Positions 1 through 8,760 of a stretch of 64,000 nt of DNA are shown here, one piece after another. The translations under genes and the position numbers were made by a program. Origin of the DNA: Pelagimonas phthalicica. Its GTDB lineage: Bacteria > Pseudomonadota > Alphaproteobacteria > Rhodobacterales > Rhodobacteraceae. The stretch spans positions 186,001 through 250,000 of the forward strand of contig NZ_SOAP01000004.1 in NCBI RefSeq assembly GCF_004364805.1, in the 5' to 3' direction. Numbering within the stretch: position 1 is the stretch's first letter; each line of letters opens with the position of its first letter. The notes beneath the pieces are model-generated. The model was given only the letters and a program-made list of their open reading frames with translations. It ran no database searches and had not been told where the DNA came from.

Positions 1-97
1 GTGCGATCTCGGCGATCTGCATCCCCATGCCTTGGCTGGCCCTATCCGAGGCCCACATGGCCTTGGCCGACTTTTCAGCGCGTTCCTGTGGTGTCAT
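1..97 (-). CDS. paaI: PaaI hydroxyphenylacetyl-CoA thioesterase, N-terminal fragment
   Basis: Only the first 32 codons are in the window; the gene runs off the left edge. The reading starts MTPQERAEKSAKAMW and continues to a GMGMQIAEIA stretch, which is how PaaI-type hotdog-fold thioesterases begin. An AGGAGG ribosome site (105-110) stands 7 bases upstream of the ATG at 97. PaaI releases CoA from stalled ring-hydroxylated phenylacetyl-CoA intermediates. It is divergent from paaZ across a 112-bp gap, which supports the assignment. The catalytic residues lie outside the window and cannot be checked. Confidence 0.75.
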   Translation of the reverse strand, partial: MTPQERAEKSAKAMWASDRASQGMGMQIAEIA

Positions 98-131
98 CCC
101 AAATCCTCCTATCGTCACGATGCACAAAACC

Positions 132-143
132 GACCGACCGGTC
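132..143. promoter_or_regulatory. Candidate TetR-type operator between paaI and paaZ
   Basis: An inverted repeat GACCG-AC-CGGTC lies in the divergent paaI-paaZ gap, with an extra GACCG-like half site just before it. Short GC-rich palindromes of this shape are typical of TetR-family operators, and some bacteria control paa genes with the TetR regulator PaaR. That this site serves such a regulator is inference; the regulator is not in the window. Confidence 0.4.
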
Positions 144-209
144 AAGTATGTTGCTTTTCGGAATTCTTTGCGCCACATTGCCCGCATCAGGAGATGAGGA
201 GATCACCCA

Positions 210-2222
210 ATGCTTGAGCCGAACAGTTTTGCCTATGGGCGTTGGATTGCACCGGGTAACGCCGCCAAAACCCTTTACAACCCCGTGAATGGCGCGGCTT
301 TCGCCCGCGCGGGCGGCAGCACTCTGGATTTCGGAGCGATGATCACCCACGCGACCCAGGTTGGCGGCCCTGCCCTGCGGGCGATGACGTTTCACCAACG
401 GGCCAAGATGCTCAAGGCGCTGGCGATCCACCTCGATTCCCGCAAGGAAGAGCTATATGCGATCAACCCGCTGACCGGGGCCACGCGCAAAGATGGCGGG
501 ATCGACATTGACGGCGGTATCATCACCATGATGGTCATCGCCTCCAAAGGGCGGCGCGAAATGCCTGATGGTCATGTCTATATCGACGGGGATGTTGAGC
601 AAGTTTCGCGCAAGGGATCCTTCCTCGCTCAGCATATTGCCGTGCCGCTGCAAGGGGTTGCGGTTCATATCAACGCCTTTAATTTCCCGGTCTGGGGGAT
701 GCTGGAAAAGCTGGCCCCGTCGCTGCTTGCCGGGGTTCCGGCCATTGTGAAACCGGCGACGCAAACCTGTTTCCTGACCGAAGCCTGCGTGCGCCTGATC
801 ATCGAGTCCGGCATTCTGCCAGATGGGGCCTTGCAGCTGATCATTGGCGTCACGGGCGATTTGTTGGACCGAATGGGGCCTCAGGATGTGGTGGCTTTCA
901 CTGGCTCAGCGGACACCGCTTTCAAACTACGCTCCAACCCGAACATCATGCGCAATTCGACTCGATTTACCGCGGAACAAGACAGTCTCAACGCCTCGAT
1001 CCTTGGCCCTGACGCCGTGGCAGGCACGCCGGAATTTGATCTGTTCATCAAGCAAGCTGCCGCAGAAATGACCACCAAGGCGGGGCAGAAATGCACCGCC
1101 ATCCGGCGCATGATCGTGCCAGAGCAGCAGCTTGACGCGGTGACCGAGGCGCTGGCGGAGCGGTTGAAAAAGACAACCATTGGCGACCCGGCAGGGGATG
1201 CGCGCATGGGGGCTCTGGTCTCTGCCGGGCAAAAGGCTGACGTGCTGGAAAAGGCGGCGATGATCGGTACCGAGGCCCAGCAAGTCCTTGGTGGCGACGC
1301 CTTTGATACGCCGGACGGGCCGGGCTTTCTGGCCCCGATGCTGTTCCGCTGTGCTGACCCGGATGGGGCGAAGAATATCCACGCGATCGAGGCCTTTGGT
1401 CCGGTCTCAACCTTGCTGCCGTATCGCGATACCGCTCATGCTGCTGAGCTGGCCAATCGCGGCCAAGGCTCATTGGTGGCCTCATTGGTCACACATGATC
1501 CCGCCGTGGCGCGTGACGTGGCGGTTGCCAGCGCCGCGTGGCATGGTCGCCTCTACATCACGGATCGTGACAGCATGGGTGAAGCGACGGGCCATGGCTC
1601 CCCCCTGCCCCATCTGGTACATGGCGGACCGGGGCGCGCCGGTGGCGGAGAAGAGCTGGGCGGCGTGCGCGGCGTGCTGCATTACATGCAGCGCACCGCC
1701 ATTCAGGGCGGGCCAGATGTGCTGACCGCAATCACCGGGCAATGGGTGCCCGGATCCGCCGAGGTAACAGGCCCCGTTCACCCCTTTCAACGCACCTTCC
1801 GCGAGATCAAGATTGGCGAGACCATCACCACAGATCCGCGCGAAGTCACCTTGGAGGATATCGAGCATTTTGCCCATTTCACCGGCGACACCTTTTATGC
1901 CCATATGGATGACACCGCTGCCAAGGCGAACCCGTTCTTTCCAGGCCGCGTAGCGCATGGCTATCTGCTACTGTCCTTTGCGGCGGGCCTGTTTGTGCAA
2001 CCCGATCCGGGCCCGGTACTGGCCAATACCGGCTTGAACGAGCTAAGCTTTCAGAAACCGGTCAGCCCGGGTGACAAAGTGCATGTGCGCCTGACCGCCA
2101 AGCGTAAAACTCAGCGCACCGATGACTATGGCGAGGTCGCCTGGAACGTGACGCTTTATAATCAAGACAGCGAGCAAGTGGCGCAATACGAGTTGCTGAC
2201 CATGGTGTCCTACGCGCGTTAA
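210..2222 (+). CDS. paaZ: Bifunctional oxepin-CoA hydrolase / 3-oxo-5,6-dehydrosuberyl-CoA semialdehyde dehydrogenase PaaZ
   Basis: PaaZ opens the oxepin ring of the phenylacetate pathway with a C-terminal MaoC-like hydratase domain. Its N-terminal aldehyde dehydrogenase domain then oxidises the resulting aldehyde. The 670-residue length is close to the family norm. The dehydrogenase spans about 1-520 and shows the catalytic Cys295 (in GQKC) and general-base Glu256. The hot-dog domain spans about 530-670 and shows the Asp560/His565 pair in GDTFYAH. The ATG follows a purine-rich ribosome site near 188-201. It is followed 41 bases later by the pathway repressor gene paaX. All key residues are present, so the enzyme should be active. 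Confidence 0.95.
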   Translation: MLEPNSFAYGRWIAPGNAAKTLYNPVNGAAFARAGGSTLDFGAMITHATQVGGPALRAMTFHQRAKMLKALAIHLDSRKEELYAINPLTGATRKDGGIDIDGGIITMMVIASKGRREMPDGHVYIDGDVEQVSRKGSFLAQHIAVPLQGVAVHINAFNFPVWGMLEKLAPSLLAGVPAIVKPATQTCFLTEACVRLIIESGILPDGALQLIIGVTGDLLDRMGPQDVVAFTGSADTAFKLRSNPNIMRNSTRFTAEQDSLNASILGPDAVAGTPEFDLFIKQAAAEMTTKAGQKCTAIRRMIVPEQQLDAVTEALAERLKKTTIGDPAGDARMGALVSAGQKADVLEKAAMIGTEAQQVLGGDAFDTPDGPGFLAPMLFRCADPDGAKNIHAIEAFGPVSTLLPYRDTAHAAELANRGQGSLVASLVTHDPAVARDVAVASAAWHGRLYITDRDSMGEATGHGSPLPHLVHGGPGRAGGGEELGGVRGVLHYMQRTAIQGGPDVLTAITGQWVPGSAEVTGPVHPFQRTFREIKIGETITTDPREVTLEDIEHFAHFTGDTFYAHMDDTAAKANPFFPGRVAHGYLLLSFAAGLFVQPDPGPVLANTGLNELSFQKPVSPGDKVHVRLTAKRKTQRTDDYGEVAWNVTLYNQDSEQVAQYELLTMVSYAR

Positions 2223-2263
2223 GTCGGGTTGCACTATGGCAAAGAGCCTTTAGACTCAGGGGC

Positions 2264-3058
2264 ATGGATCCGCTTCAGCCCCTGATCGATAACCTGCTCT
2301 CAGATGGCCGCCCGCGCGTTTGGTCGCTGGTGATCACCGTGTTTGGCGACTCGGTGCAGCATCGCGGCGGGCGGATTGCAGCGGTGCGGTTGAACCGGCT
2401 CTTGGGGCGTGTTGGCATTGAATCCGGAGCCTTGCGCACCGCCCTGTCCCGCCTATCGCGGGATGGCTGGGTCGAGGGGCGCAAGGTCGGGCGCACCAGC
2501 AGCTATTCCCTGACCAAAACAGGTCTGGCAGAGTTTGGCCCCGCCACAGCGCAGATCTACGCGCCACCCCCTGATCTGGCAGAGGAGGTCTGGACCTTTG
2601 GCACGACCGCGCGACCAAATGCGTTGAAAGTCGCCGGAGGGTGGCTGTCGCCCGGCGCATCATCAGGTCGTGGATTTCAGATCACAGGGTCGCTGGGGGC
2701 ACATAGTGCCGCGGAAATCTGGGACAACCTGGACAGCGACCATGCCGAGGCGCTGCAAAAAATGGCCCATGACCTAAGCGCATTGGCTGGCTTGGACCTG
2801 CCCCCGTTAGAGGCTGCGGCGGCGCGCACGTTGCTTATCCACCGCTGGCGCCGCCTTGTCCTGCGCTTTCCCACAGTTCCGGCAGAACTGTTCCCCGCGA
2901 GCTTTCCGGTTAAAAACCTGCATGAGGCGGTTGCGCAGACCTATGCCCGCCTATCGCCCGCTGCCGAGCAGTGGCTGGATCAAGGCGAAGGCGACATGAT
3001 TGCGATGCCCAGCGCCTCGGAACCCTGGGAACACCGGTTCCAAACTGCAGTGAATTGA
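2264..3058 (+). CDS. paaX: Phenylacetate degradation repressor PaaX
   Basis: This 264-residue protein has a winged-helix DNA-binding domain at about 10-90, with the ALRTALSRLSRDGWV recognition region followed by a wing containing GRTSSYSLT. A C-terminal ligand-response domain follows. This is the PaaX layout. PaaX represses paa genes until phenylacetyl-CoA binds it. Its position directly after paaZ fits local autoregulation of the pathway. The ribosome site before the ATG is weak (AGGGGC placed very close), so it may be translated at low level, as expected for a repressor. Confidence 0.9.
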   Translation: MDPLQPLIDNLLSDGRPRVWSLVITVFGDSVQHRGGRIAAVRLNRLLGRVGIESGALRTALSRLSRDGWVEGRKVGRTSSYSLTKTGLAEFGPATAQIYAPPPDLAEEVWTFGTTARPNALKVAGGWLSPGASSGRGFQITGSLGAHSAAEIWDNLDSDHAEALQKMAHDLSALAGLDLPPLEAAAARTLLIHRWRRLVLRFPTVPAELFPASFPVKNLHEAVAQTYARLSPAAEQWLDQGEGDMIAMPSASEPWEHRFQTAVN

Positions 3059-3103
3059 CACCAGCCCCTTGATTCATTTGCAAAACAGCGCAACTCTGGT
3101 GAC

Positions 3104-3445
3104 ATGAACAGCCTGACCCCTTTTCCCGGCAAGCCCGGCAGCTCTGAGGTTGTCGCCTTTCAGCGTCCCGAGCTAAGTGTCATCATGTCCCTTTATGGCC
3201 GAATGGTCGCCGCTGGTGAGTGGCGCGATTACGGGATCTCGACCCTGAGGGATGTGGCGGTCTTTGCCGTCTTTCAGCGCACCGCTGAAAACCCGCTTTA
3301 TAGGATCGAAAAACGCCCTAAACTGCGCAATAAGCAAGGCGAATACGCGATTTTTGGCCAGAACGGGCAGGTTTTGAAGCGCGGGCATGACCTACGCACC
3401 GTGCTCCGGGTGCTGGAACGCAAGCTGATCCGCGCGGTGAATTAG
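3104..3445 (+). CDS. DUF2794 family protein
   Basis: A 113-residue soluble protein with the segment SVIMSLYGRMVAAGEWRDY and a basic C-terminal half, matching the alphaproteobacterial DUF2794 family. Its function is unknown. No signal peptide or membrane segment is seen. The stop codon TAG is formed by the TA flanking the MITE-like element plus the first G of that element, so the gene ends exactly where the element begins. The original 3' end may therefore have been altered by insertion. Confidence 0.8.
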   Translation: MNSLTPFPGKPGSSEVVAFQRPELSVIMSLYGRMVAAGEWRDYGISTLRDVAVFAVFQRTAENPLYRIEKRPKLRNKQGEYAIFGQNGQVLKRGHDLRTVLRVLERKLIRAVN

Positions 3446-3709
3446 GGTCTGTTGACATTCAGCCTTCAGCACCAGTTTCAGTCAAAAATTGCTCAGTTCC
3501 AGGCATTTGAGCGCAGGAGTAGTGATCTACTGCAAGCTCAAATAACGCAGAAGTGGGCAATTTTTGCGAAACCGCAAGCGGCGCGGCCCATTTTGCCTCT
3601 GTCTTCGTTGATTTGCCCTTACGATCGGTCAGATCGCTGCGGCCAAATCGCCTCGTCAGGGGCAAAATGGGTCTCGCGCTGGCGCCGAAGGGTGAATGTC
3701 AACAGACCC
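3445..3709. mobile_element. MITE-like element with terminal inverted repeats and two internal cruciforms
   Basis: A 265-bp element bounded by inverted repeats that begin GGGTCTGTTGACATTCA; about 33 bases match with three mismatches. It is flanked on both sides by TA (3443-3444 and 3710-3711), as expected for a TA target duplication. The left half is a palindrome centred near 3524, with arms 3484-3492/3557-3565, 3505-3512/3536-3543 and 3519-3522/3527-3530. The right half is a second palindrome centred near 3629, with arms 3587-3597/3661-3671, 3610-3615/3644-3649 and 3622-3626/3632-3636. No transposase is encoded. Mobilisation in trans by an IS630- or IS5-type transposase is inferred. Confidence 0.8.
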
Positions 3710-3714
3710 TAACT

Positions 3715-4668
3715 CTACGAAAGCATCGCGCAGAGCAATTCGAACATGATCGACACGCCCAGGAACGCCGTGCCACCGCTCTGGTCGAAAGGTGGTGAGA
3801 CCTCGACCATATCCGCGCCGATGATATTAAGGCCATACAGCTCACGGCACACTTGCAGGGCTTCAAAACTGTTGGGGCCGCCGACTTCGGGCGTACCGGT
3901 GCCCGGCGCAAAGGTCGGATCGACAAAGTCGATATCATAGCTGACATAGGTTGGCAGCGTGCCAACGATTTCGCGCGCCTCGGCCATGACATCCTTGAGA
4001 CCACGGGCGAAGTATTCCTCGATTTCAATGATCCGAATGCCATTGGCCTTGGCGAAATCGCGGTCTTCGCTGTCATACATGGTGCCGCGAATACCGATCT
4101 GAACCACGCGTTTCGGGTCAAGCAGGCCTTCTTCGACCGCGCGGCGGAAAGGCGTGCCATGGGTGTACATGGTGCCGTCAAAATAGGAATGGAACAGGTC
4201 CGTATGGCTGTCGAAATGGATCATCCCAACCGCTTGATCCTTGGCCAAAGCGCGCAGGACCGGGAGCGATGTCAGGTGATCGCCACCGGCTGTGAGCGGA
4301 CGAATTTTGGCTGCGACAAGCTGGTCGTAAAACGCCGTGATGCGCTGCATGGAATCCTGAATATCCGCCGGATTGGGGCCGACATCCCCCAGATCAGCGC
4401 AATTGGCCGCCTCAAACGGGCGCAAGCCACTGACCTGATGCTGGGCGCGGATCATGGTGGACGCATCGCGAAGCTGGCGCGGGCCATGGCGCGGCCCGGG
4501 GCGATTGGTGGTGCCGCTATCCCAAGGAACGCCGACCAGACCGACCTGAACGTCTTGGAACCGTGGGTGGTCGGGCGTCACATGCGGCAGGCGCATAAAG
4601 GTCGGAACGCCTGCAAAACGCGGCAGGTCAAAACCGGAAATCGGCTGAAAGAAACTGTCAGACATCAT
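3715..4668 (-). CDS. speB: Agmatinase-type ureohydrolase
   Basis: A 317-residue member of the arginase/agmatinase family, which hydrolyses guanidino compounds to urea plus an amine. The manganese-binding motifs are intact: GGDH, DSHTD and SYDIDFVDP, with the family signature PGTGTPEVGG following. Length and sequence favour agmatinase. Related guanidinobutyrase or guanidinopropionase activity cannot be excluded by eye. Two ATGs stand in tandem at the start after an AAGGA-type ribosome site; either could be used. It lies 94 bases downstream of the NlpC gene, with a dispersed repeat between them, so it may have its own promoter. It converges on the DUF2794 gene. Confidence 0.85.
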   Translation of the reverse strand: MMSDSFFQPISGFDLPRFAGVPTFMRLPHVTPDHPRFQDVQVGLVGVPWDSGTTNRPGPRHGPRQLRDASTMIRAQHQVSGLRPFEAANCADLGDVGPNPADIQDSMQRITAFYDQLVAAKIRPLTAGGDHLTSLPVLRALAKDQAVGMIHFDSHTDLFHSYFDGTMYTHGTPFRRAVEEGLLDPKRVVQIGIRGTMYDSEDRDFAKANGIRIIEIEEYFARGLKDVMAEAREIVGTLPTYVSYDIDFVDPTFAPGTGTPEVGGPNSFEALQVCRELYGLNIIGADMVEVSPPFDQSGGTAFLGVSIMFELLCAMLS

Positions 4669-4688
4669 ATTGATCCTTAATATGACAA

Positions 4689-4753
4689 GGGGCGCTGCCC
4701 CGTCTCGAGCAAGCTCGAGACTCCCCGGGATATTTTTGGCCCAGAGAAACCAG
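4689..4753 (+). repeat. 65-bp dispersed double-hairpin repeat, copy 1
   Basis: Contains the hairpin GGGGC-GCT-GCCCC, a second palindrome (TCTCGAGCAAGCTCGAGA, 4703-4720) and the tail CCCCGGGATATTTTTGG leading to AGAAACCAG. Two further copies occur at 12748 and 17733. It lies between the NlpC/P60 gene and the agmatinase gene and is reversed relative to their transcription. The internal palindrome has a compensatory change (TCTCGAG/CTCGAGA against GTCCCGAG/CTCGGGAC elsewhere), which suggests that the folded form matters. Confidence 0.85.
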
Positions 4754-4762
4754 AAACAGCGC

Positions 4763-5611
4763 TTAGGTCAAGCGGGCATGGCGGGTGACCGGGCCATCGC
4801 CCTGAGCCTGGATGCGCGCGATGGCCTTGTTGATCGGTTCATAGGCAACCGCCATGTGAAAGGCATTGGCATGGATCAGCGTATCGGCGTCGACCGCCAT
4901 GGCAACATGGCCTCTCCAAAAGAACAAATCGCCGCGTTGGGCGGGGGTGTTTGGGGGAAGGGTTTCGCCCAGCTCGGCCTCTTGCATGTCGCTGTCACCT
5001 GGGCAAGGGATGGCGCAGGCTAGGAGAGCTGCTTGAACTAAGCCTGAACAGTCAATTCCGAACCCGGTGTTCCCCGCCCAAACATAGGGTGTCCCCAAAA
5101 ATTTCTCAGCAACTCCAACCGGGTCAGAAGAATATTGGCCAATAGGTGCCAGATGGGCCGCGGGAACGAACCAGGTTTGTGCAGGGCGCACAAGCGTTTC
5201 AGGAACAGATATTTCGGCCCATTGCCCCTGCGCCCCTGTCACACAAACCTTGCTCTCAAAATGCATGACACCAGCAGCAGGAGTTTTGAAATCAGGCTCA
5301 CGATAGGCCCAGGTACTGCGCTGTGTGACTCTGTGCGTTAAGGTCTGGGGCGGCACCAGTGAATAGCACATGTAACCCACGTAACCGTCCTTCAATGATT
5401 GGACGAAAGACCAATCGGGTTTGGCGTCAAGCACGCGCACTTGGTCCCCCCACAACAACTGTCGATCACGCTTGCCTTGGGGTTTGTCATGCAAAAAGGG
5501 AGCGTCTATGACCTGTTCAATCTCCCCCTCTACAAACTCCTCAGCATCGACCTGACCGCGCAGAGACACATGTGCGACGCGGCCATTAAACGGGGTGAGG
5601 CGACGGTCCAT
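4763..5611 (-). CDS. SH3-NlpC/P60 cell-wall endopeptidase
   Basis: A 282-residue peptidoglycan hydrolase of the YkfC-like type. SH3-like regions occupy about 1-150. The NlpC/P60 papain-like domain follows, with the catalytic Cys in GIDCSGLVQ and the His in GHVAMAV. No signal peptide is apparent, so it probably acts on muropeptides in the cytoplasm during wall recycling, or leaves by another route. Its ATG overlaps the TAA of the upstream leucyl aminopeptidase by one base (TAATG), indicating translational coupling. The pairing suggests joint degradation of wall-derived peptides. Confidence 0.88.
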   Translation of the reverse strand: MDRRLTPFNGRVAHVSLRGQVDAEEFVEGEIEQVIDAPFLHDKPQGKRDRQLLWGDQVRVLDAKPDWSFVQSLKDGYVGYMCYSLVPPQTLTHRVTQRSTWAYREPDFKTPAAGVMHFESKVCVTGAQGQWAEISVPETLVRPAQTWFVPAAHLAPIGQYSSDPVGVAEKFLGTPYVWAGNTGFGIDCSGLVQAALLACAIPCPGDSDMQEAELGETLPPNTPAQRGDLFFWRGHVAMAVDADTLIHANAFHMAVAYEPINKAIARIQAQGDGPVTRHARLT

Positions 5612-6993
5612 TAGAGGCCCAACGCCTCTGGCAGAGCGGCAAAGATCGCGCGGCAGCCTTGGCCAAGACCACCTTTGCTGCGGCCGGGGGCAGGTTTGGG
5701 TTGCCAGCCATAGATGTCAAAATGCGCATACCGCGATTGCTCGACAAAGCGGCGCAGGAAAAGGGCGGCGGTGATGGAACCCGCAAAGCCCCCCGCCGGC
5801 GCATTGTCGAGATCGGCAATGCCCGGCTCGATCATGGTCTCATATGGCTCCCAAAACGGCATGCGCCAAAGCGGGTCGGCCATCCTATTACCCGCCGATT
5901 GCAGGCCCGAGGCGAGGGTGTCGTCGTCGCAATAAAACGGAGCGAGGTCAGGGCCAACGGCAACGCGTGCCGCGCCGGTCAGCGTGGCCATGGAGATGAT
6001 TAGATCCGGTTTGCCCTCATCCGCCAGGGTCAGGGCATCAGCCAAGACCAAACGACCCTCGGCATCGGTATTGTTGATCTCAACCGTCAGCCCCTTGCGC
6101 GAGGTCAGAATATCGCCGGGGCGGAAACTGTTACCAGCGACGGAGTTTTCGACCGCAGGGATCAGCACACGCAATTGCACCGGCAAATTCGCTTGCATGA
6201 TCATCCGGGCGAGGCCCAGCACATTGGCCGCGCCGCCCATGTCCTTTTTCATCAATCCCATGGAGGCACCCGGTTTCAGGTTCAGCCCGCCCGTGTCAAA
6301 GCAGACCCCCTTGCCCACCAAAGTGAGTTTGGGGCCGGACTGCCCCCAAGTCATGTCAATCAAGCGCGGCGCTTGATCAGCGGCGCGGCCCACCGTGTGG
6401 ATCATGGGAAAGTTGTTTTCGAGCAGCGCGTCGCCAGTGGTGACAGAGATTTCTGCGCTATAGGCTCCGGCTAAATCGCGCGCAGCCTGCTCTAACGCTT
6501 CTGGTCCCATATCGCTGGCCGGGATGTTGATCAGGTCTCTGGTCAAAGCTTCGGCAGCGGCGAGCGATTCGACCTGAGCCGCGTCAACACTTGAAGGGGC
6601 GACCAGGGCGCGTGCTTTCGCGTTTTGCCCAGCGTATTTGGTGAAACGATATCCTTCCAGCAACCAACCAAGTGTTTCAGTCGGCAGTTGGTCATCAGCG
6701 ATGCCACCCACAATTTCATAAGTTCCGGGGGCCAGTTTGGAAACTGCCCCTGCCAGCACAAAGCGTTGCCGTTTGCGCAACGCCTCTGCCCCATAGCCAG
6801 CGACTGCCGCAATAGGTTGGCCATCTGCGCCGGGACACATGAGGGCTGTTCCCATAGCACCGGAGAAGCCGCAGGACGACACCCAATTGCGGATATTGTC
6901 CGGTTGTGATGACAACCAGGCCTCAAGCCCATCGCTTGAAACAACATGAAGGGGAATAGCCGCGGTGTCTGAGGGCGCAAATCGCAATGTCAT
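5611..6993 (-). CDS. M17 leucyl aminopeptidase family protein
   Basis: A 460-residue cytosolic zinc/manganese exopeptidase. The M17 signature NTDAEGRLVLADAL is present, as is the metal-site segment VGKGVCFDTGGLNLKPG. The N-terminal domain is shorter and divergent, as in the PepB-like alphaproteobacterial group. I chose the ATG at 6993 because it has an AAGGA ribosome site; an upstream in-frame GTG at 7017 has none. It is co-transcribed with the NlpC/P60 gene, with which it overlaps by one base. Confidence 0.88.
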   Translation of the reverse strand: MTLRFAPSDTAAIPLHVVSSDGLEAWLSSQPDNIRNWVSSCGFSGAMGTALMCPGADGQPIAAVAGYGAEALRKRQRFVLAGAVSKLAPGTYEIVGGIADDQLPTETLGWLLEGYRFTKYAGQNAKARALVAPSSVDAAQVESLAAAEALTRDLINIPASDMGPEALEQAARDLAGAYSAEISVTTGDALLENNFPMIHTVGRAADQAPRLIDMTWGQSGPKLTLVGKGVCFDTGGLNLKPGASMGLMKKDMGGAANVLGLARMIMQANLPVQLRVLIPAVENSVAGNSFRPGDILTSRKGLTVEINNTDAEGRLVLADALTLADEGKPDLIISMATLTGAARVAVGPDLAPFYCDDDTLASGLQSAGNRMADPLWRMPFWEPYETMIEPGIADLDNAPAGGFAGSITAALFLRRFVEQSRYAHFDIYGWQPKPAPGRSKGGLGQGCRAIFAALPEALGL

Positions 6994-7092
6994 GAGACGT
7001 CCTTGTTGAAAAAGCACGTCTCAGACTAGAATTGTGCAGACAGGGTCGCAAGGGGATAGCCCTTCGCGACGCCTGACTTTATTCACCCAAAC

Positions 7093-7473
7093 TCACCCGA
7101 GCAGATCGTTGTGATCCCACATGGCAGTCAGAGACCCTTCGCCCATACGGGCCAAGCGGGCCAGGGTTGCGGCCTCGGCCACAACATCGCCAAGCTCGAT
7201 GCAATTGATCACATGGCGCGCCACATCGGACAGCCCCATCATGCCGATCTGCTCGGCAATTGCGCTGAGGGCGCGCAATCCTTTGTACAGATCTTCCCGT
7301 GGGCCATGCACCGCTATTTCCTGTAAATGACACAACCTGTGTGCCAGCTCTTCCATCGCGCGACAAATGACGTCTTCGGCGGCATGAGGACCCAGATCTT
7401 TGCACAACGTCTCGATCTGTCTCGCATCCATGCTCGGCCGTTCAATCGGCGCGAGGTACGTTACCTCTTTCAC
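7093..7473 (-). CDS. Conserved hypothetical protein
   Basis: A 126-residue soluble, mostly helical, acidic protein that I do not recognise with confidence. It has a helical segment with the sequence CRAMEELAHRLCHL, and such bundles occur in Hpt-like phosphotransfer proteins, but no clear phosphorylatable HxxKG motif is present. Translation appears to begin at GTG 7473, preceded by GGGGTGAG. It stands 99 bases upstream of the leucyl aminopeptidase start on the same strand and could be the first gene of that operon. Confidence 0.65.
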   Translation of the reverse strand: MKEVTYLAPIERPSMDARQIETLCKDLGPHAAEDVICRAMEELAHRLCHLQEIAVHGPREDLYKGLRALSAIAEQIGMMGLSDVARHVINCIELGDVVAEAATLARLARMGEGSLTAMWDHNDLLG

Positions 7474-7724
7474 ATCTCACCCCATTTCTTCTGCCCCCAC
7501 GGCTTGGCCAATGTGACAGATCGAGGTTCGCAAAAGGTTATGGCCCAAAGCCTAAATGATTGGGTTTTCAGTCTAATTCTCTTAAGATTTACATAGACTC
7601 GCTCGGTAATGCGCCTTTCTTTAGACTGCTGGGCAACCAGAGTAACTGTGCAAGATGTTTCGCAATAGACAGCGGGACGTAAATTTGAAATGATTGCGCT
7701 AACATTTTCCTGAAGGATTGTCGC

Positions 7725-8654
7725 ATGATCTTATGCTGCGGAGAGGCGTTGGTGGATATGATCCCAACGCCGACAAAGGCAGGGCCGGATGGCTTTGTTC
7801 CTCATTCGGGTGGGGCGGTGTTCAACACGGCCATCGCCCTTGGTCGGTTGGGCATTGGGGTGTCGATGCTGACCGGCTTGTCGACCGACATGTTTGGTCA
7901 GCAATTACAGGCCGGGCTTGAGGCCAGCAAGGTTGATGCCTCGCTGATTGTTCATTCGGACCGGCCAACGACATTGGCCTTTGTGCAACTCACCAATGGT
8001 CATGCCACCTATAGTTTCTTTGATGAAAACTCGGCCGGGCGCATGGTGCAGCCCGCCGATATGCCGGACCTGCCCGAGAATATCAAAACCCTGTATTTTG
8101 GTGGCATCAGCTTGGCCTGCGAGCCGGGGGCAGATGCCTATGCCGATGTTTTGAATCGTCACGGCGATAACCGCGCAGTCATGATAGATCCGAATATCCG
8201 CCCCGGATTCATCAAGGATGAGGCGCGCTATCGCGCCCGATTGGACGGGATGTTGTCGACATCGGACATTGTCAAAGTCTCCGACGAGGATCTGGATTGG
8301 ATCATGCCTGGCTCGGCCTCTCCGGCGGACAAGGCCGCGCAGGTTCTGGCCAAAGGCGCGTCCTTGGTCATAGTCACCAAGGGTGGCGACGGGGCGTCGG
8401 GCTTTTTGGCGGATGGAACCGAGGTCACTGTACCAGTGAACAAGGTCGAGGTGGTCGACACAGTCGGCGCGGGCGACACGTTTAATGCGGGCGTGCTGGC
8501 GAAACTGTCCGAGCTTGATCTTCTCAGCAAACCGGCCCTGCGCGACCTGTCTGCCGAGCAGGCTAAGGATGCACTGGCCCATGGGGCCAAGGTCGCCGCG
8601 GTGACCGTGTCACGGGCCGGGGCCAATCCGCCCTGGGCTGATGAACTCATCTGA
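7725..8654 (+). CDS. PfkB-family sugar kinase, probable fructokinase
   Basis: A 309-residue ribokinase-fold kinase. The N-terminal PfkB signature lies in the HSGGAVFNTAIALGRLG region, and the C-terminal ATP/anion-hole motif DTVGAGDTFNAG carries the catalytic Asp. Overall it looks like bacterial fructokinases, which make fructose 6-phosphate. Other hexose or deoxy-sugar substrates are possible because specificity cannot be read from the sequence. AAGGA precedes the ATG. A hairpin follows the stop codon, and then gpmI, so the two may be separate units with a shared glycolytic theme. Confidence 0.85.
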   Translation: MILCCGEALVDMIPTPTKAGPDGFVPHSGGAVFNTAIALGRLGIGVSMLTGLSTDMFGQQLQAGLEASKVDASLIVHSDRPTTLAFVQLTNGHATYSFFDENSAGRMVQPADMPDLPENIKTLYFGGISLACEPGADAYADVLNRHGDNRAVMIDPNIRPGFIKDEARYRARLDGMLSTSDIVKVSDEDLDWIMPGSASPADKAAQVLAKGASLVIVTKGGDGASGFLADGTEVTVPVNKVEVVDTVGAGDTFNAGVLAKLSELDLLSKPALRDLSAEQAKDALAHGAKVAAVTVSRAGANPPWADELI

Positions 8655-8663
8655 ACCAGCAAA

Positions 8664-8700
8664 AAGAGGCCGGATCGTGGGAAAAGCGCTCCGGCCTCTT
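8664..8700 (+). terminator. Hairpin after the sugar kinase gene
   Basis: The arms AAGAGGCCGGA (8664-8674) and TCCGGCCTCTT (8690-8700) pair perfectly over 11 bases around a 15-base loop. It begins 9 bases after the kinase stop. There is no long T run, so it may be only a partial terminator or an mRNA-stabilising hairpin ahead of gpmI. Confidence 0.65.
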
Positions 8701-8760
8701 CGCTTCTGAAGCGGGCGCTGTTAAACAGCGCATAACTCCCGATAAGCAAGGGCATTTCCC

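Noticed and set aside
3452-3712. Open frame of 86 codons covering the MITE-like element
   Set aside because: It lies wholly within palindromic DNA and its codons are dictated by the inverted repeats. No ribosome site or known product.
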